From positions 110,919,808 to 110,983,807 of the forward strand of contig CM036618.1 in assembly GCA_020746105.1 (NCBI GenBank): a stretch of 64,000 nt of DNA. Direction: 5' to 3'. The notes below the pieces were generated by a model. It was not told where the DNA came from. It saw nothing but the letters and a program-made list of their open reading frames with translations, and did no database searches. The translations under genes were made by a program, and so were the position numbers. The first letter of the stretch is position 1. Every line of letters begins with the position of its first letter. The stretch is from Trogon surrucura (taxonomy: Eukaryota; Chordata; Aves; Trogoniformes; Trogonidae). This document shows, in pieces, positions 49,801 through 63,700 of this stretch.

Positions 49801-52800
49801 GTGGTGCATTTGATAGGAGTGTTTTTCTTCCCTGCTTTCTAAAGAAATTCTGTGAGCAGCTGTGAGTCCCTACAGATGTCGAGCATCCCCTGGGCTAAGG
49901 CAGGTGTGTGGCAGTGAGGAAACCACCCTAGTGAGACTCATAGAAAATCTTCTGAGTGTTTTATGTGCTGCAGGTCCCTCCCGTTTGGAGAGGAGCGTCT
50001 CTGTGCAATGGCAGACAGGCACCAGCTCTGCAGGGCACCGGCTGACTCAACAGCATGGCTAGACAAGAATATTCACTTTTAAAAAACCATCATTAAAAAA
50101 AGTTTTTGTGTCATAATTACAAATAAACTTGAAACCTTCAAATGGGAAGGATTGAAGCCATTACCTGCACCCCAGAAATTTGATTTTTTTTTTTTTTTAA
50201 AAAAGCACACAAAAAACCAAACCAACAACAAAAAAAAGCCACGTGTGTATCAAACAGTTTACTAATACAATACAGGAGCGATGTCTGTGATGGGAGGGAG
50301 GAAAAAAAAAAGATGCAGGAGAATCATACGTGGTGCTGAGGGGTGTGCTGGGCTCTCTCTGGGGTCTGCTCCTGCCCTGTTGTCCTCCCTAGGATATGGG
50401 TTCACTCCACACCCCATGTCCCCTCAGCACCAGGAACCAACAAGTAATGCTAACAAAGAAGAACAAAATAAACTAAAAAAAACCTTTACTGAAACAGAAC
50501 AGTTGGGTTTGTCCCAGATGTGACTCTCAAAGATGCTACCGAAAATTCAAATCTCTTCCAGGCCTCCTAGTTGCATCTCTCTTACCAGGTGGTAAGACCG
50601 ACCTGGTCTCTATCATCCTCACTTTCAGTAGGATCAAGTAGTGTTTCTACAGTTCCTTCATGATGGGTGTCTACTTTTCAATCTGGATGAGTGCAGACAA
50701 TCTCAGAGCTGCCCTCCCTATTTCTGGTCTCCTCAGTCACGTTCCTCTGTGCTGCCTTCTCCCTTCTCCCCAAGAGTTTGTGACGATGCTCATCACTGAC
50801 AGGCTCCTCAGTGAAAATTGTGGGTGCTCTCGGCTATCCCTCACTCCCTTTGCTGATTCTCTCCTCTTGATGCCTCCTTCACATCATGCTCCTCAAAGGT
50901 CAGGCAGGTTGTTATGACCACGCAGCGCACACCAACCACGTTAACTTAATGTATATTTCTTGTACAATCGCAGCTGGTATTTGCTATAGCTTGAAAAGAC
51001 TAGCAAGGATTTAACATTTTAGGAGGAAGAGATTCGTTTAGCTGGTAAGGCCAGTGCAGTTGTCACAACAGTGTGGATCAAATGTAGCCCTTAGGTGAAA
51101 ATATGCAAGTACATTTATTCAGTGCATTATGTTTTCCTCTGCGGGAGAAGTCTTGTTATTTATACAAAATTGAGGCATACATTCAACGATGCTTGTAACA
51201 TAAATATTTTTAAAGATAAAGGAAGAAAGACAAAACCAAAACTCCCTGCCACTGAGTAAGCTGCCTTAGAAATGAAAAGAAACTTGAAAATCATGTCATT
51301 CTCCGAGGTGAAAAGCAAATCATAAAGCCAACCTGATTAAAAAAAAAATGCAACAAAACAGTGGCAGGAGAACGCTTATTCTTGCCCATATTTTTCTTAA
51401 CAAACCTTGAGATCTAGCAAGCACTTAAACAATTTCAAAACTTGACAAGGAAGATACGCATAGGGGACAAATATGTTTGCTTCAGTGCTTTCCACTGCAA
51501 GTTCTCCTGATGTCAGGAGTGCATGACTTGAGAGAGGAGTGTTTAAGTGTGAAGAGACCTTAGGTTTTCCAGCTCTGGGCAATCACATGCATTAGACTAC
51601 AAAATGGTTTGATGGGTGCCAGAGCTGCAAAAACTAGGGTCTAATTGCTCTAGGCTGTGCCTTGAGCCTGGTGAGTATATTTGGTACACGATGATTTAAA
51701 TTTAATTCCTCTTTTTTGCATTACAGGTCATGCTTAAGTCAGTTTGCTACCTGTGGGCTATAATTCAGAATACACACACTAAATTTGACAGTTGATGGGA
51801 AAACTGCTACACAGATAGTAAAAACTTGATCTCACTTTTTGAATTGTACTGAATTAGTACACAGTAGTTCCAGCTCGGATTGGGATCTGACTGCTACCAA
51901 CCTTGTGTGTGTGCATTATTCAGTGCTATTTCATTCCTGACAGGATTTTCAATATACAAATATATGTGTATGTTCAATGAAAGAGATGCAGTGAGGAATC
52001 CTTGCTTTCCTGGAAAATTTTTAATAGAAAAAGTAATAGCAACGAAAAATGGACTTGAAGTGTAAACGGAACAGTGCTTGAATAACAGCCTGTTGTTTGC
52101 TGAGAGATTTTTTTATTATTATTCTTTGGTTTTATTGTTCTCAGAGAACATTTTAAGTAACAAAAGCCAGGATTCCTTAAACTAGAACACCTTAAGCTGA
52201 AACATACATTAATATTGCTTTGCTGAGCTCATTTTCTTTGTGAAAATGGACAGATAACAATGTCTTGAACTCTTCCCTCATCAAGAATTAGTTTCTAGTT
52301 TTCACTCCCAGAAAGAAACTGCCGCATCGCAGTCTCAGTGTTGACATCATTTATCCCGATACAGTGCTGTAGTAATTTAATTGCTTCAGCAAGAGAACCA
52401 AAAAAGCTTAGCCCTTTTGGGTTTTGCTTTGTTTGTCCTTTTTTTTTTCTTTCTGTTTTATTGTTAGTGAAGAATTTGCAGCAGGCTAGGAGAGAGAAGA
52501 AAAAAATAAAACTAAAAAACCCCCAAGCTATTTCCTAGGAGGGTCCAGCTATTATATCATTAGCTGTAATACTTTCAGTTCTTCCTAACCCCACAGTGTT
52601 CTGCACAGCAAAACGCACAATGGATCCAAAGCCGTAGGGAGAGCTGGTGCTGGCTGCATCATTTCATGCACACTTTTACTGCTTCTCACATTCTTCAATT
52701 TGAGCATGCCCCTATCAGCCACCAGCAAGAGAAGGTTAGGGAGGGATACTGAGCACCAAGAGAAACACAATGTCCAAGTTTATGCTGGGACCACTCTGTT

Positions 52801-53924
52801 ATGACAGTCACTGGGCTGATCTTTACCACTAGTGGGGTATTAAATGAGAGGAGAGTCTTATTATTGAGCCTGCCATGATTAACATCTGCTAACTCTTCCT
52901 TACTGTTGGTGTTCTTTAAAGGATTCATGCAATAATGCATGTATCATCAGGGCCAGATTACAAATCCCATGAGAAGGATGGGAGGGTGAGTTTTTGCACA
53001 TCTCGCAGCAGCAGCCCTTGCACCTCTTGTGCATGAACTATTGCTGTCAAGTAACAACCAAGATTTTGTGTGGCGAGGGGAACAGAATAGGCACAAGACC
53101 AAAGCTGTTGCTGCACCAGTTCCCTGCTGTACCTGGGAAGAAAAGTGGGAGCAGCCACCACTTGGAGTCCTGCATGTATCTGAGCTTTCAGACTCTACCA
53201 CAGCAGAGGATTTATGAACTGGGTGAAAAAAAAATTAAAAAAGTTTCAGTTCAGCTTGTGAGCCACAATAGCACAAAAGCCCTGTAGAGGATATTTGACT
53301 GCAATATTCTCTTTGTAAATGCAGTTGATCTTCAACATTATACTTGACTTTTTCTCTGTCTCCCCATTTTTCTTACTCCTTCTCTATCAAAGCCAGAAGA
53401 CTATCTTTGGAAACATCGTATTCCTACTCTGCCCCCCAGGTAAAGTATCATGTGAAGTTGATTTCGCTGGCTTCTCCTCTAGCAAGCAAACATCCCGGTT
53501 AACAACTTGCTGTCACAAGGCTTACTGAGTATGGAAAGGCTGCAGTGACAGCCAGCGTGACATTTACTTCTTGTGCTTTGCTGCTGCAATGGGTACTATG
53601 AAAAAGGAACTAGTTCATACAGGGACACGTTGAGCTCAATGTGACAACCTCTACCTTCTGAGGCAGGAGTGGCCCCCTCAGTTCTGCAGTCCTAGCTGGG
53701 TGGGTTACAGGAGGTAGATTACCTGAAAAAGGTTCAGGTTTGTTGGAACTCCCCTGTATGCTACAGCACAGCCACAGAAAAGGTAGCCCTTACACAAAAG
53801 TTTTTCCCTCTACATAAACATGCCTTCGTTATGTATCAAGTAAAATTACTTTTCAAACTCTCACACCTCTTTAAGGGAGAAAAACATAGTGACAAAACAT
53901 GAGGAAAAGGCTGAAAAGGGATGA
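46833..53924. other. Non-coding stretch rich in A/T tracts
   Basis: No gene seen. It holds many homopolymer tracts: poly-A near 47638-47649, A11 at 48038-48048 followed by a second A run, an A/C-rich tract at about 48335-48390, poly-T near 49063-49077, and adjoining T and A runs near 50183-50204. ORFs at 49862-50917 and 52947-53287 overlap on both strands and lack recognisable domains. Confidence 0.5.
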
Positions 53925-54348
53925 AAAGGACTAGGCATCTGAGAACCAGAGAGCCCCCAGCCCCAAGGACAACTGTGACGCAAAAGGCATTCAAAGGAGA
54001 GCATGGCGCTGCACTAACATTGTCTTGTTGAGAACTTGTGAATTTCGCTCAAAATTCATGACCCTGCGGCCATGAATTTTTATGAAAATTTTTACTCCCT
54101 TGAGGACTGGGAATGCGAGAACCAGAGAGGCACCAGCCCCAAGGAGAACTGCAATGAAAAAGGCATCCAAAGGAGAGCACGGCACTGCACTAACCTTGCC
54201 TTGTTGAGAGATTTCGAATTTCGCCCCTCCAGATGACTCTGCAGTCATGAATTTGGACAAAAATTTTGCCTCCACTTTGAGGGCTGGGTATGTGAGAACC
54301 AGAGAGCCCTCAGCCCCAAGGACAACTGTGATGCAAAAGGCATCTAAA
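53925..54348. repeat. Tandem repeat, about 2.3 copies of a 176-177 bp unit
   Basis: The phrase gagaaccagagag begins at 53941, 54117 and 54294, giving unit lengths of 176 and 177 bases. Copies 1 and 2 are full; copy 3 stops near 54348, within about 10 bases of the CR1 fragment on its right. Over the first 52 bases copies 1 and 3 differ at four positions. Copy 1 includes a perfect inverted repeat, aaaattcatg (54051-54060) and catgaatttt (54071-54080), with a 10-base loop. In copy 2 the matching place has ATGACT and AGTCAT (54233-54238, 54243-54248). The minus strand is open from 54395 to 53991 and shows the repeat at protein level: the words LDAFCITVVLGAEGSLVL and LDAFFIAVLLGAGASLVL lie 59 residues apart. 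I do not know this repeat family; it could be a minisatellite or a locally duplicated piece of a transposon. Confidence 0.85.
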
Positions 54349-54351
54349 CTA

Positions 54352-54737
54352 GAGGGGATCAAATACATCCTCAGCCAGTTTGTAGACCACACCAAGTTGA
54401 ATGGGAGTGTTGAGGGCAGTCCCTCGGTCCTGCACTTGGGTCACAACAACTCCATGCAATGCAACAAACTGCAGGACAAGAGAAAATGGCCTCAAGTTGC
54501 ACCAGGGGAGGTTTTGTTTGAATGTTAGGAAAGGATTTCTTCACTGAGAGGGTTGTTAAGCATTGGAACAGGCTGCCCAGGGATGTCTGAGTCACTGTAT
54601 CTGGAGGCATTTAAAAAGACGTGTAGATGTAGTACCTTGGAAAATGGCATAGTGGTGGACTTGGCAATGCTAGGTTAATGGTTGGACTTGATAGTTTTAA
54701 AGGTCTTTCCCAACTTAAATGATCCTACGACTGAAGA
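54352..54737 (+). mobile_element. CR1 LINE fragment with internal deletions
   Basis: Three separated CR1 pieces sit in order. First is a reverse transcriptase piece reading FVDHTKLNGSVEG where intact copies have the FADDTKLGG box, so both catalytic aspartates are altered. Next is a short VLHLGHNNSMQC piece from the region downstream of the box. Last is the 3' part from gcctcaagttgcaccagggg through ttaagcattggaacaggctg, ggacttggcaatgctaggtt and ttggacttgatagttttaaa to tcctacgactgaag. The distances between pieces are far shorter than in an intact copy, so two internal deletions are inferred. It is non-functional. Confidence 0.9.
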
Positions 54738-57700
54738 TCCTTAATTTAAACTTCGTATGTAATAACAGTGTAACCATCATGAGATGCTGTTCAGAAAACA
54801 TCACAGGCTTGCGTTTGTTGCAGTCACTGCATAAAGACAATTCATGTCTAAATGTTGGGGCTTGCAGTACTGAAACAGCAGTGAATCATGTACTAAATTC
54901 CACATGAATACTGGAAAGACTAGCAAAACATTTTAGATTCCTTTATACAAAGTCAGAAGAAAGAATCTTTATTCAGAAAGTACAGTTAAGGATGGTTTCC
55001 TGGAAAGGTGAGCCGGAAAGCAAACTCGATTTCAGTCAGCAGTGCTATTTGTCTGAGCTGAGCAAAAGTTAAATCAGGTTTTCCTAGTGAAGCAGAAGGA
55101 GGATACCCAAGGATCGATGAGCAGGGGATTACTCCTAATGGAACTGGTGGATAAATCTCCATGCACCAGTGACAGACTCCAAACTATCCAAATCAGCAAG
55201 CTCGCACAAGTCCCGCAGCAACACTAACTATTAGTGTTGATTAGATAGTTAGACATTTTCAGAGCAGATTATACCCTCGTTTCTTGCACAATTTCTCTTG
55301 GCACTGAAGCACTGCAGTCTTGAGGGTGAACTGAGATTGCTTCATGGTGAAGTTATCACCTTCATGGAAATGGACACTTGGTTCACGTTACACGTCTTAT
55401 GTCGTTCTACCCTTTCCTAATGATGAGATGCTGATTCATGTTCACATGAATGACTAAGGCCCTTCTACACAAGCCCTAGTCCAGGTAAGGTCTCAATTAT
55501 TGATAAATGGGGTTAAAAAGGAAAAAAACCCACCACCATCACAACTATCTACCATCTTTCAGTTCAGAGCAGCAAGGGCTTTGAGGCCCATCAGAAAAAC
55601 TATCTAGTAACGACTTCTGTATGGTACTTGCACTCTGAACTTTCAGGCAAACATCTGTATGAACCAAAGTTTACCTGAGTATTGGAACTGACATGCTCGT
55701 TATCACTAATTCCACAGAGACCAATTACCATAGCTCCTCTAGAAACCATTTTTGACACTAGCATTATACCTTATTCTATTTATTTGTCCCTGAAATAGAG
55801 AGAAGCTAAAGTTTCCTAAATCCAGATAGGTTTGTCAGTCCCCTTCAGCAAGGAAGAATCAGAAATGTTATTGTTCTTTTGTAAAAATAATGAAATATGA
55901 GGGCACTTGCAACTAACAGTGACCCTAGAAATGGGTCTTCCCAGAGAGAACTAAGCCAGGTCTACTTATTTAGTAACTAGAGTTAGAAAAGGCACCTTAA
56001 AGTCCAGTGGTATAAAATTCCCACAGGTAGCCATTTAAAAATCTATTGGAATAAAGGAAAAGCTCTTCAAGTACAAAAATGCTGCTGCCATAAGAAGTGG
56101 TCTACATAAGTCAAACTGATGTGGTTTTAGAGACTATTGCTAGAGTTAAGCAAGACCAAGGCATATATCCCTGAAGGAGAGAAAGCTTTGAGGATGACCT
56201 CAGAAGTGAAAGCTATCACCAACCTAACTTCACCTCAAGTGGATGGATTGTGCACTTGTCCATCCAGAACAGTTCCAACACTATCTTAAATATCCTGACT
56301 CACTGAAAATGCCACACTTCAAAGTTACAGAAATATTGACAGAGTCCACCGCAATTTTGCACAGAAAGCTGAATTGTCCTATTAGCTCAAGAGAAAAGAC
56401 ACACGAGGGGTAGAATTTCAGGCTTTCTGCTGATGATTGCACCACTGATTTTTCATGCAATCTCATGCTAAAGTTTCATTTGTTTTACCTAAGTTCATTT
56501 TTTTTTTTTTTTGTAGCAGGTACCTGTGATGTAACAGGTATCTGCAATGCTAGTTACAGAGACATTAGTAACGGAGGAGGCCAGGAAAACATTCTGCATG
56601 GATCTGAACAAGAAACACAGTGCCTTAGGCACTTGTACAATGGTGCAGAACTCCACAAAGATGCCAATAAAAGCAATCTTTCTTCATTATTTGAAATAAG
56701 CCAGGTGTATTTCTCTTCTGAATGGGAAACACAGGCTTAAAATGACATGCCGCTCTTAAGGATTTTCTGTTTATTAGTAGCATAATAGCATCAAAGGAAT
56801 AGATAGCAACTAATTTGCTTGATTTATAACTTGATTATTTTTACAGGTACTTACCAAAGAAGATACTTTTTAGGGATCAGTTGCTTGATGAGATTTCATT
56901 ACAGCTATTAAGCAATGTTTGCTGTTTGAGATAGTATCATCAGAGCCACCATACCTGTATGAAGGTCTCGAGGGAGCGGGACAATACTGGATGCAAAAAG
57001 AATCACAAGAAGTTTTTGACGTTAGTATATTTAAGTACTAATCTTGCTTTTCCACATTCTTAGGCATGAAAATTTGAGTCTGCAGTTTTCAAGTGGATGA
57101 AGGTAAACATCCAGTGACAAGCAAGTGAAAACAGCAGAGATGCACATTTTAAATGTGAACCCATTCCATGATCAAACACCATGGGACTCAAATCATAAAC
57201 ACTTACAGTGAGAATGGGTCAGTTAGACAATTCAGAGAGTGTCTATTCTTACAAGCTACAAATAGGGCGTTTTTTTTTGTTTACTTGCTTTTTGGTTCTT
57301 GAGAATCTCATTACAAGGAAACATAAGTTTCAACCTCCCTACTGATTATTAGAGGAGAGCAAGGAAGGGCATATCTGTTCTCTGTTCAATGATCCATGCA
57401 ACCAAAGCAATATCCACAGTAGGCAAACTCAGACTGTAAGATGCTGAAATGTCCAGCACAGCAAACATTGTTAAATTAACATAGTTAGGGATGAATGAAA
57501 GTGATCTGTGAAGCCGGCTGCAAAATCCTTTCTCTCGGAAAACAAAAAAAATAAATTCAAATAAATGGATTTTTTTTTCCATATATGTTACAGCTATGAC
57601 TTTAACATGCTAAGCTGGAGAGACTTTGGCCATACCGAGTCTATATAGACTATAAAATACGAAAATGTTTCTCAATGTTCCTCATCACATTGCTGAAACT

Positions 57701-60700
57701 AAAAAGAATACTAATTTTTGCATTTTCTTATTTCTACACGCAACACATTAAAAAGGCCACTTTACACACCTGTTACAAAAAGATGTTCATTATTTCTAGA
57801 AACAAGAAGTAACTGATCATGGTGCTGGGTGTTCCATGCACAGGAACAAGTTCCATTCCAGGAACAAGTGCTCTCACTGCTGAATATTTTTTTCAGTGAA
57901 TTTTCAGCCTGGCTGGAGGCTGCTCACCTGTTTTACATATGCAGAGGAAATTATACCCTGCAGCATCCATTCCTCCACCATCTCAGCACTTGCAAGTTAC
58001 AATACGAAGATTTGAACTTCATTAGGCCATGGATGCAAATAGGGGCTCATGTAGAAAGATATCGAGGAGACGTGGTAGCATGCAAAACTTGAGAGGAAGA
58101 TCACAGGCAGCGCCACTTCTCAAGCACAGACGAACTGTCTTTGCAAAGGGTAAATCTCATTTGTGCAGGAGACAGACCTCCTTGAGGGGCTTTACAAGGC
58201 TGTGAAGTACAACCCTGCAGCATCAACACTTTCCACTCTATCACAAGCTTCAGTGCTTTCTGCAGACTTCCAAGAGAAAACCGTATTTCACCCTGCCTTA
58301 GTGAATTGGACATATGTATCCCATACAGAAATTTAATAAAGCCCAGGCAAACAGAGGAAAGAAGAAAGTGAGAAGCACATATAACAAGCATCAGGGACAT
58401 CTCTCAGTGCACTGCTGAAAGGTTCAGGGACTGCAGCAGTGGCCACAGTGCCAGAGTCAAAAGTCTGGGACAAGAGAAGACCTTGACACTTCTCTGCTTT
58501 GGAGGAGATAAAAAAACCTAGCAACACTCATCCATGTCTTTTCACCTGGGGAGGGAGGCAGGGACAAATGGAGATATCACATGGAAATCACTCTGCAACA
58601 ACTTTCTTCCATTGTTTTCAACCTTTGCTGGCTCCAGGCAGGTAAGAAGGATGAAGACAACATCTATCTATTAAAATCAGACTGTAAACTAAATATCGAA
58701 CACAGAAATCTCGTATTTTTTCTACTTTTGGAACTCCATATGGTTTTGTTCAGCTTAAGATCTGAATTCTTTATGATTCACATTTGCTTGCTTCTATTAG
58801 CAGATTTGGTCCCTAAGCCTTACAGGCAAGCGTCCCTAAATTGCATTTCTGAGGGTATGAATTACTGTAAACCAGGATTTTTCCACTGGGTCATGCACAA
58901 TGATTTATAGAACCACATTAAGTGGCCTTTAGATCTCAGCCTCTACTCCAGTGGGAAACAATGAATAATTTAACCACAGTGTTCAAGAAGGACCCACTAC
59001 AGCATCATAAGTTTAGGGCACTCTTGATGTAGGAGCACAAAATTCATAAACACAGGTGTGTTTTTTTTAATGCCTTTCATGCCATGATTCTAGCCAGAAA
59101 AATCCTCACAGAACAATGAAGCATTTTTGTTTGGAAATAAACTACCTGTTTAGATGTTTCTATGTTGCTAACTCTCTGCTTTTGTCACGTGTCCTGTAAG
59201 TTGCAGAGTTACATGTGAAAAACTGTACCTTACTCTTAACATCGTTGTTTTATTTACTGCAAAGTATTTGTGGAAATAACAGAAATAGTACCAAAGTGTC
59301 ATGGGCATCAGTGCAGTTTCATTCTGCTACTACTTGTCAGGTGCTTGTTTGGTTTTATTCTTTGCTACTGCTTTTAGCTGTACATGGACACCTTTTACAC
59401 CATTTAGATTACTTCTCAGAGAGGTGGGTGGCTTTTACTTGCAGACAGTGGGTCCACAAGGCTTTGGGTTCAACTTACCCCTCAGGGCTTTATAACCGTT
59501 TTTTCACCTCTTGTGCTCACAGATGACAGTACTAGCACCAAGCCTCGCACCAAAAGACCCTGTGCTGCATCTGTACATCATCTTACCATGGAGATTTTTC
59601 CCTGCCTATCCCCAAAATTGCAGGGAGTGTCATACAGCTGTATATGAAAAACAGCATGTAGGGGAGAATTACATTTTTTTCCTTTTTTTTTTCAACATTT
59701 AAAAAGAGGCTTCTCTTTTTAGTATTATCTAGTAATGAATAACCTACACTATTGTTCCATGCACTACTGTTTGCTTAAATGTCCACTGTATTATATGCAT
59801 GTGTGCACACATGCAAATGTACTTACTACTAATTTTTTGAGATATGTGCTAGCTAAAAACATCAGAATCGACATTGCTTTGACAGCATCAACTCTCTTTC
59901 CTTTCCTTGTCTCCTCATTTACTTCCATGTCCCCTGTAATGAATGTCTTCAAAATTTCATATATTCCCCAGATATTTTGCAAATGTTATACCAGTATGCA
60001 AATTTGTCCTCTTCCTTGTTTTGTTGGATTGAAAAAAAAAACCAAACAAGAACCACTACCATGTTTTGTTCAGTAGATGCCCAAAAGCTCACATTATGCT
60101 GGTATGTTGGTAATTTGTTCCTTGGAAAGATTTGTCTTTGCAACGTGTAAAAAAAACCCAAAACTTTCTAGCAACACAGTTCAGCAACAGCACTGAAAAA
60201 TTAAGAGAAAACAAGCAAGAACAAAGAACCTGAAATCTGAAAGAAATCTCAAACCCAGAATGCCATTAAATGGTAAAACTTGAGTAGACCCTAAGTATTG
60301 ATGGAACACAAAAGGTGATGTGAACTGAAAAAAATATACACACATTGGAAAAACCCTATAATCCCCATAATTTTCTAATGGTTCTGATTATTATAATCTG
60401 TACCTCCACAGTATCATTCCACTAATGCATTATCAAGCACTGTAGTTTTTTCTTGTTTATTTTGGAACACAGCTGTTGTGTTAATTGAGCCTAACAGCTA
60501 ATGTGATCATTGGTGCTTCTTAGACCCTAGCTACAGAGCACAGTAGGGAAGTGAAAGCTGGGATGGTGTGATTTATTTTTTTATCCCTGCAAAATGATTG
60601 CTACAAACTGCAGAAAAAACAGGTCTTCACTTTACAGCAGGACCATACCATAGGAGATAAGAGCAGTGTTTTCACCTTTGGTAAGGAACTAGGAAACTGA

Positions 60701-63700
60701 AGACAAAGGGATTATGAGTTTTGATGCTAAAATCTTAAGTTCCTTCTGCACAGCTTTGTAGTTCTGGACATTTTGCTAATGATATAGCAAGATTTTCACC
60801 TTCAGTCAGTAAAATCTAATTCTGATCAAGAAAGTTCATTTCATAATTCATACAGAACGCATCTGTATTTCTTGGTTTGGGCTACTCAGGACTTTTGGAA
60901 GACGGAATGAATCAACGTCTCATTCTGTTGCCCCCCTTTCCGGTGCTTTGTTCTTGATAAACAGGACCAAAAACACACTGTCAGAGACCCATGCTCCCTC
61001 ACCTGTAGTCACGGAGCAGTCACCTTGGCTCCTGTTGTTCCTGCAAATGTGCTGATAGCAGTACAGCACATTTCTGCTTCTCATAAAGCAGGGAATCTGT
61101 GCTACTGATACTTGGAGGCATGTACTCTCAGGATACGTTAGCCAACCAAAAGATTACACCCTTCAGGACTTGACTCCTACTCAGGTAACACCTTAGATCT
61201 TCCCATGGTGAGACCTCCTTTTAATACTACTTAGGAATACCATCAGAAGACAGGTCGGATGAAGCTGGTAGGCAGTCACTTGCAGACATCCCAACGCACG
61301 AAAGAGCACAGAGTGATGGAAAGTGACAATAATCAAGACAGTTGACCTCAGATATACTGGGGAAGACATCAGAAATATGAGCAAAGCCCTTCTAGAGATG
61401 ACAGTTTGGGGTGGCAGTCAGGATTGTAACCTCTTAGCCATAAGGCAGGGATGGAGAACCAGATGTGAAAGGGTAGAGAAACAAGGCCAAGAACGTAGAG
61501 CTCTGACACAGGAAAGACACGAGGAGAGAAGAAATAGTACTCAAGAGAAGTGCAAAGGAAAATATGTGGTGAAACGGACAGAAAAGCAGGAAGTTCAGAT
61601 CTGGGTGGTCCTTGTCCAGCTGTGTATGATTTTGCCACCTCCTGCCTCAAACAGTAAGTCTGAAGTTGCACTCAAAGTATTCTGCAGCCAAGATACAAAC
61701 CAATCCAAAAGGGATTTCCCTGTAGGCTTTAATGGCAGCTTACTATCCCTATTGAGTAGGTATGAATGTTCAGAACCAACCTTATTTTGATTCCTTTCTT
61801 CAGACAATGACCAATGGAATTTTACTATTTGTGGTCTATCAGTTTTCTTGGGTCAAGCGCAGAGAATATCACCCATTATATCATTACTGAAGTAACACTT
61901 GTAATTACATGTAATAATAATAATGAATTCATTTGCCTATGTAATTGGCCCCAATCTTAAACTTCTTTCAGTTCTTGTTGGCAATCATGGCTGAACCCAA
62001 AGCACAGAGTGGGCATCAAGTTTTTCATGCTTTGGCTGCAGTACAAACTACAGGCAATGCCATTAATAAACATCTTAACCTGTAGATGGTTGTCACGCAG
62101 AAAAATTGGTTATGCTGCTGAAACTGCAGAGATGACAACATATAGGAAGAAAGAATGGGTTATATAACTATTGCACATGCTTGGAAAAAAAATATGCCTT
62201 CAACAAGTATGAATACCTTAATCTGTAGCCTGGTTTCTGGGTTTCACAAGATCATTAACTGTTAGTTTTACAGAGAACAATTGTTGTGTGGTAGAAATCA
62301 TAGAGAACATAGCATAGGACATATTACAAGACTGAAAACGGCTTTACACTTAAATATTTTCCATGGATGATAGAGGCATAATGAATTGTGACTGACATGT
62401 CTGTGACCTTCTAAAAGCTTGCAAGTAGCCTTTAAGATGAAAGGAACGTTCTTCTCTGCACATAGAAATAGTTTTGTTAACTAGCTCTCCGTTCATAAAA
62501 ACTAAAAGAAAGAAAAACTAGGAAGATAAGGGGAGAAAATTCAGTGATTTAACTACAAAGTCTCATTAAAATTTTACATGTACGATCGTTGCTTTGTACA
62601 CAACATAGATATTTTGCCTTATTTTACTTTATTATTTTATTTTATTTCAAATGGGTCAAATTGATCAGGAAAAAAGGAAAGATTATACAAGATGATATGT
62701 GTTGCCAGAATGCCTCAGATTTTGGTTGGAGCTTTGAATTTTGATTTTTTTTTTCCCTTGCAGAGGAGTCAAAGAAAATTAAGGTGCTTAACAGGATAAT
62801 GAGATGGAGTGGTGGCAAGGGAGAAGAGAGCATATGTTCATTTATTTGTAACAATAGTGCGAAGCATTCAACATATTTAAATCAGTGAGGCACACATTCA
62901 CCATATAATTTAATTAACACTTATGGTAGATACCATAAATATTTCTGATGCACACTTTCTGTTACATGTGATGATTAATAGTGTACTTATAAATAACAGC
63001 ACACTGACCAGAAGACGGCCCCACAGTGAACACAATGCAACTTAAAATTCACCCGAGGGAATAGGCTGATGTCAAAAAGTACAAGCTCCATTCATCAATA
63101 CTGAAAAGTATATTAGGTAGGTCTCTCTAAAGGGGTAAAGTATTTGTCATTGTAGTTGCCCAAATAATTTTAAAATTCATTATGAAATAGATTGAGCAGA
63201 TGTATAGATCATCACCAATCTACTTTGTTTCCTTAAACTTTAAAATTAGAATAACTTATGCTAGTGAAAATCTGATCTTATTCCCATATTGTTTTTTTCA
63301 AAGTTTCTTTTTACCCAGGAAATGAAAACTCAGTTTTAGGCGCTGACCCAATGAACATTGATGAAACACATGAAAAATCTACCAATAAATCCATTGAATT
63401 TTGCTTCATGCGCTCCCCTGGGGTGTCATCAGAACAGGACATTTGCAAACCTGTGCCTTCATTTCCACTATAATTGACTGGAAAAAGTCAAAAAACATTT
63501 CACAGTATTTATGAATCTTCTTCCTTTACAACTGCTGTTCTGGGAAGCAGACAATCTATCTGCTATCAATGGAAAAAATAAACAGGTATTCTTTCCTAGA
63601 TGGAATGGCACATGTCACCGTTCTTCAAGCTTTGTGCATGTGCAGGACCATTTTTTTTTTTGTGTGTGAATCATTAGTAATGTCCAGGAAACAACAGTGT

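Noticed and set aside
57349-57582. 77-codon minus-strand ORF considered as a terminal exon
   Set aside because: A possible acceptor exists but the reading frame starts in a poly-T tract and there is no recognisable homology or poly-A signal in a convincing place.
61323-61790. 155-codon plus-strand ORF, longest outside CR1
   Set aside because: No recognisable domain, charged low-complexity middle, no paired splice sites. An ORF this long is expected by chance in 64 kb scanned in six frames.
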